This document shows, piece by piece, positions 14,236 through 16,220 of a stretch of DNA of 16,220 bases. The stretch's first letter is position 1. Every line of letters starts with the position of its first letter. Origin of the DNA: Bacteroidota bacterium (GTDB lineage Bacteria; Bacteroidota; Bacteroidia; Bacteroidales; VadinHA17); NCBI GenBank assembly GCA_015222065.1, contig JADFUQ010000520.1, positions 1-16,220 of the forward strand. Direction: 5' to 3'. The notes under the pieces are model-generated. The model did no database searches, had not been told where the DNA came from, and was given only the letters and a program-made list of their open reading frames with translations. The position numbers and the translations under genes were made by a program.

Positions 14236-16068
14236 ATGAAATCTCCCATTTCAAAGAGAGTAACTTTTGTCCTAACAGCTATTCTGGTATACAGCGGTTT
14301 TGCTTTCTTCCCGGACAATATATTATCCTGGGATGTATTTGGTTATTACCTCTATTTACCCTTTACATTTATCTATCACGATCTGGGAATTAATAACGAA
14401 AACATTATTCATGAGATCATCGATAAATACCATAATAGTGTCACTTTTTACCAGGCGATAAAATTGCCTGCAGGCAATTATGTTATGAAATATAGTATGG
14501 GGATGTCTATCCTTTATTCCCCATTTTTCTTCATCGGTCATCTATTTGCCAAATTATCCAGCTATCCTGCTGATGGTTTTTCCCTCCCCTATCAATATGC
14601 AATATTTTTCGGCGGTCAGGTCTTTACAGTTACCGGGATTATTACTTTACGGAAAGTACTTATTCAATTTTTCAGCGATAAGATAACAGCAATAACCATG
14701 GTTATCATCGTTCTTGGAACAAACTATTTCTACCATAGTTCATTCCACGGGCAAAATGCCATGTCGCACAATTTTCTGTTTACTACATATGCTATTATTA
14801 TCTGGCTGACAATATTATGGCATCGCTCACAGAAACTCAAGCATATAATTATTCTGGGAATTGTTTGCAGTCTGACAATTTTAAGCAGACCATCAGAAAT
14901 TGTTTGTCTTTCTATTCCGCTTTTCTGGGGTGTATGGAATAAAGAAACAATAATTGAGAAATTTTATCTGCTTGTTCGACAAAAGAAGCAAGTTATCCTA
15001 TTTTTAATAATCTTATTATTAATTGGTAGTCTTCAATTTATTTACTGGAAAATCTTCACCGGGAAATTCTTGTATAACAGCTATGGAGCCAATGCAGGTG
15101 AAGGATTTGAGTTTTTACGTCCCTACACTCTCAAAGTACTTTTCAGCTTTAGAAAAGGATGGCTTATTTATACACCCGTGATGATATTCTCAATATTAGG
15201 ATTAGCCGTTTTATATAGAAAAAACAGGGCGATCTTTTTCCCGCTGTTAATTTATTTTGTTGCAAATCTTTATATTGTATCAAGCTGGTCGTGCTGGTGG
15301 TATGCTCAAAGTTTTGGCCAAAGAGCCCTGATCCAGTCCTATCCGGTAATGGCTATCTCTCTGGGATATTTCCTGGTTTACCTAAATGACAAAAAAAAGA
15401 ATTTCAGAATTGCTATTTACTTTGTTTTGTTTGCTTTTATCACTCTTAACCTGTTTCAAACCAGGCAGTTTATCCATGGTATAATCAATGCCGACCGGAT
15501 GACAAAAGATTATTATTTCAAGGTATTTGGAAAAACACATATAAATGAAGAAAATAAGAAACTTTTACTTATCAAACGGTCGTTCGATGGCAAAGAAACT
15601 TTTACTAATGAGACCGAATATGTAAGTAAGTTATTACAGAAAAGGGAATTTGAGGATCTGAAAACAGGAACTTCAACCCGGTTTGTTTTTTCAGGAAAAA
15701 AATCCGTTTTACTTGATAGCTCAACTATTTATTCACCTGTAATTGAGGCAAGCTACCTGGATATCACTAATCAGGATCATGCATGGATACGGGCAAGTGC
15801 ATATATTTACCCCACAGTGGATATTAAAACCAATCCCTTCAGTCTTGTCATCCACTTCGAACACAATGGATATGCATACAAATACAAAGCATTTGATTCG
15901 GAGAAGATGAATCTCAAACTAAATGAATGGAACCGGGTTTGTTTCGATTATTTAACACCTGAAGTTCGCCGGAAAACTAATAATCTTAAAGTATATATCT
16001 GGCTTAGGGGAAGAGAGGAACTGTTCGTAGATGATCTTCAGGTTGATATATTTGAACCTACTCGATAA
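14236..16068 (+). CDS. Polytopic membrane protein, GT-C glycosyltransferase-like, with soluble C-terminal domain
   Basis: A 610-residue protein. The first ~415 residues hold about ten or more hydrophobic helices. The first extracytoplasmic loop carries an acidic residue in SWDVFGYYLYLP (Asp33), placed like the catalytic Asp of GT-C enzymes (PMT/ArnT type), which move sugars from lipid-linked donors at the outer face of the inner membrane. A second loop has SWSCWWYAQSFGQRAL (about 353-368). The last ~150 residues are hydrophilic and strand-rich and may form a periplasmic beta-sandwich, perhaps a carbohydrate-binding one. This architecture suggests modification of an envelope glycan or protein, but the donor and acceptor are unknown and activity is not proven. 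The gene stands alone after a 75-base spacer. Confidence 0.75.
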   Translation: MKSPISKRVTFVLTAILVYSGFAFFPDNILSWDVFGYYLYLPFTFIYHDLGINNENIIHEIIDKYHNSVTFYQAIKLPAGNYVMKYSMGMSILYSPFFFIGHLFAKLSSYPADGFSLPYQYAIFFGGQVFTVTGIITLRKVLIQFFSDKITAITMVIIVLGTNYFYHSSFHGQNAMSHNFLFTTYAIIIWLTILWHRSQKLKHIIILGIVCSLTILSRPSEIVCLSIPLFWGVWNKETIIEKFYLLVRQKKQVILFLIILLLIGSLQFIYWKIFTGKFLYNSYGANAGEGFEFLRPYTLKVLFSFRKGWLIYTPVMIFSILGLAVLYRKNRAIFFPLLIYFVANLYIVSSWSCWWYAQSFGQRALIQSYPVMAISLGYFLVYLNDKKKNFRIAIYFVLFAFITLNLFQTRQFIHGIINADRMTKDYYFKVFGKTHINEENKKLLLIKRSFDGKETFTNETEYVSKLLQKREFEDLKTGTSTRFVFSGKKSVLLDSSTIYSPVIEASYLDITNQDHAWIRASAYIYPTVDIKTNPFSLVIHFEHNGYAYKYKAFDSEKMNLKLNEWNRVCFDYLTPEVRRKTNNLKVYIWLRGREELFVDDLQVDIFEPTR

Positions 16069-16083
16069 GTATTTTTTTGCCAG

Positions 16084-16148
16084 AAAGACACCCCGGTACA
16101 GTCATTCTTCCTTACGGGGCAGGCAAAGACACCCCGATACAGTCGTTC
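16084..16148. repeat. Direct repeat, 24 bases, 41 bases apart
   Basis: Two copies (16084-16107 and 16125-16148) share 22 of 24 bases and start AAAGACACCCCG. The first copy's CCCCG (16091-16095) can pair with CGGGG (16115-16119) before the second copy. It begins 15 bases after the stop of the membrane-protein gene. Confidence 0.7.
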
Positions 16149-16165
16149 CCTGTTAAATATTGCCC

Positions 16166-16209
16166 GCCCTGTGTAATTGCGTTGCACCACTTCGTGGATT
16201 ACACAGGGC
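16166..16209. repeat. Nested palindrome GCCCTGTGTAAT ... ATTACACAGGGC
   Basis: Perfect 12-base arms (16166-16177 and 16198-16209) with a smaller hairpin CCAC/GTGG (16187-16190, 16194-16197) inside. Outside the arms TTGC (16160-16163) and GCAA (16212-16215) extend the symmetry after a two-base mismatch. No T-run follows in the window, so a dispersed palindromic element is more likely than a classical terminator. Confidence 0.65.
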
Positions 16210-16220
16210 AAGCAATTTCA

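Overview
The window looks like a chromosomal segment of a Bacteroidota bacterium, probably a free-living or anaerobic Bacteroidales/Marinilabiliales type. This is inference from AT-rich DNA, gene starts without clear Shine-Dalgarno sequences, a few TAnnTTTG-type -7 elements, a lipoprotein with an acidic stretch after the lipid-attachment cysteine, and the gene families present. No phage, plasmid, CRISPR, tRNA or rRNA signal was found. Most genes are ordinary chromosomal functions; the spacers are the unusual part.

Left part (1-5450, all plus strand): dnaJ (223-1377), a NatA/NatB-like ABC exporter pair (1638-2567 and 2601-3953), and a sigma-54-type response regulator (4240-5406) that stops straight after its AAA+ domain and so has no DNA-binding domain. 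Middle part: a converging NAD-salvage operon on the minus strand, pncB (5997-7415) then pncA (5453-6004), overlapping by 8 bases. Together they turn nicotinamide into nicotinate and then into nicotinate mononucleotide. An unrecognised plus-strand gene (7508-8254) diverges from pncB and converges on a second minus-strand pair: an FHS-like MFS transporter (9178-10341, TTG start) followed after 17 bases by a TrmO/TsaA-family gene (8603-9160) that carries an unexpected signal-peptide-like leader.

Right part (10769-16068, plus strand): a broken small gene (10769-11021, one internal stop plus one frame break), a 431-residue protein with two four-cysteine clusters, a secreted beta-rich protein, a predicted surface lipoprotein, a DUF6506-like small protein, and a large polytopic membrane protein resembling GT-C glycosyltransferases with a soluble C-terminal domain. 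The window ends in a repeat-rich spacer with a 41-base direct repeat and a nested palindrome.

The most distinctive feature is in the spacers. At least nine short, degenerate tandem arrays with a regular 6-, 7- or 8-base period lie between genes. Each has its own word, and several words recur in inverted orientation on the two sides of a gene block or of a spacer. One spacer (8407-8610) has a single G on the plus strand in 204 bases. These arrays are not coding, because their periods are mostly not multiples of three, and they match no mobile element I can name.
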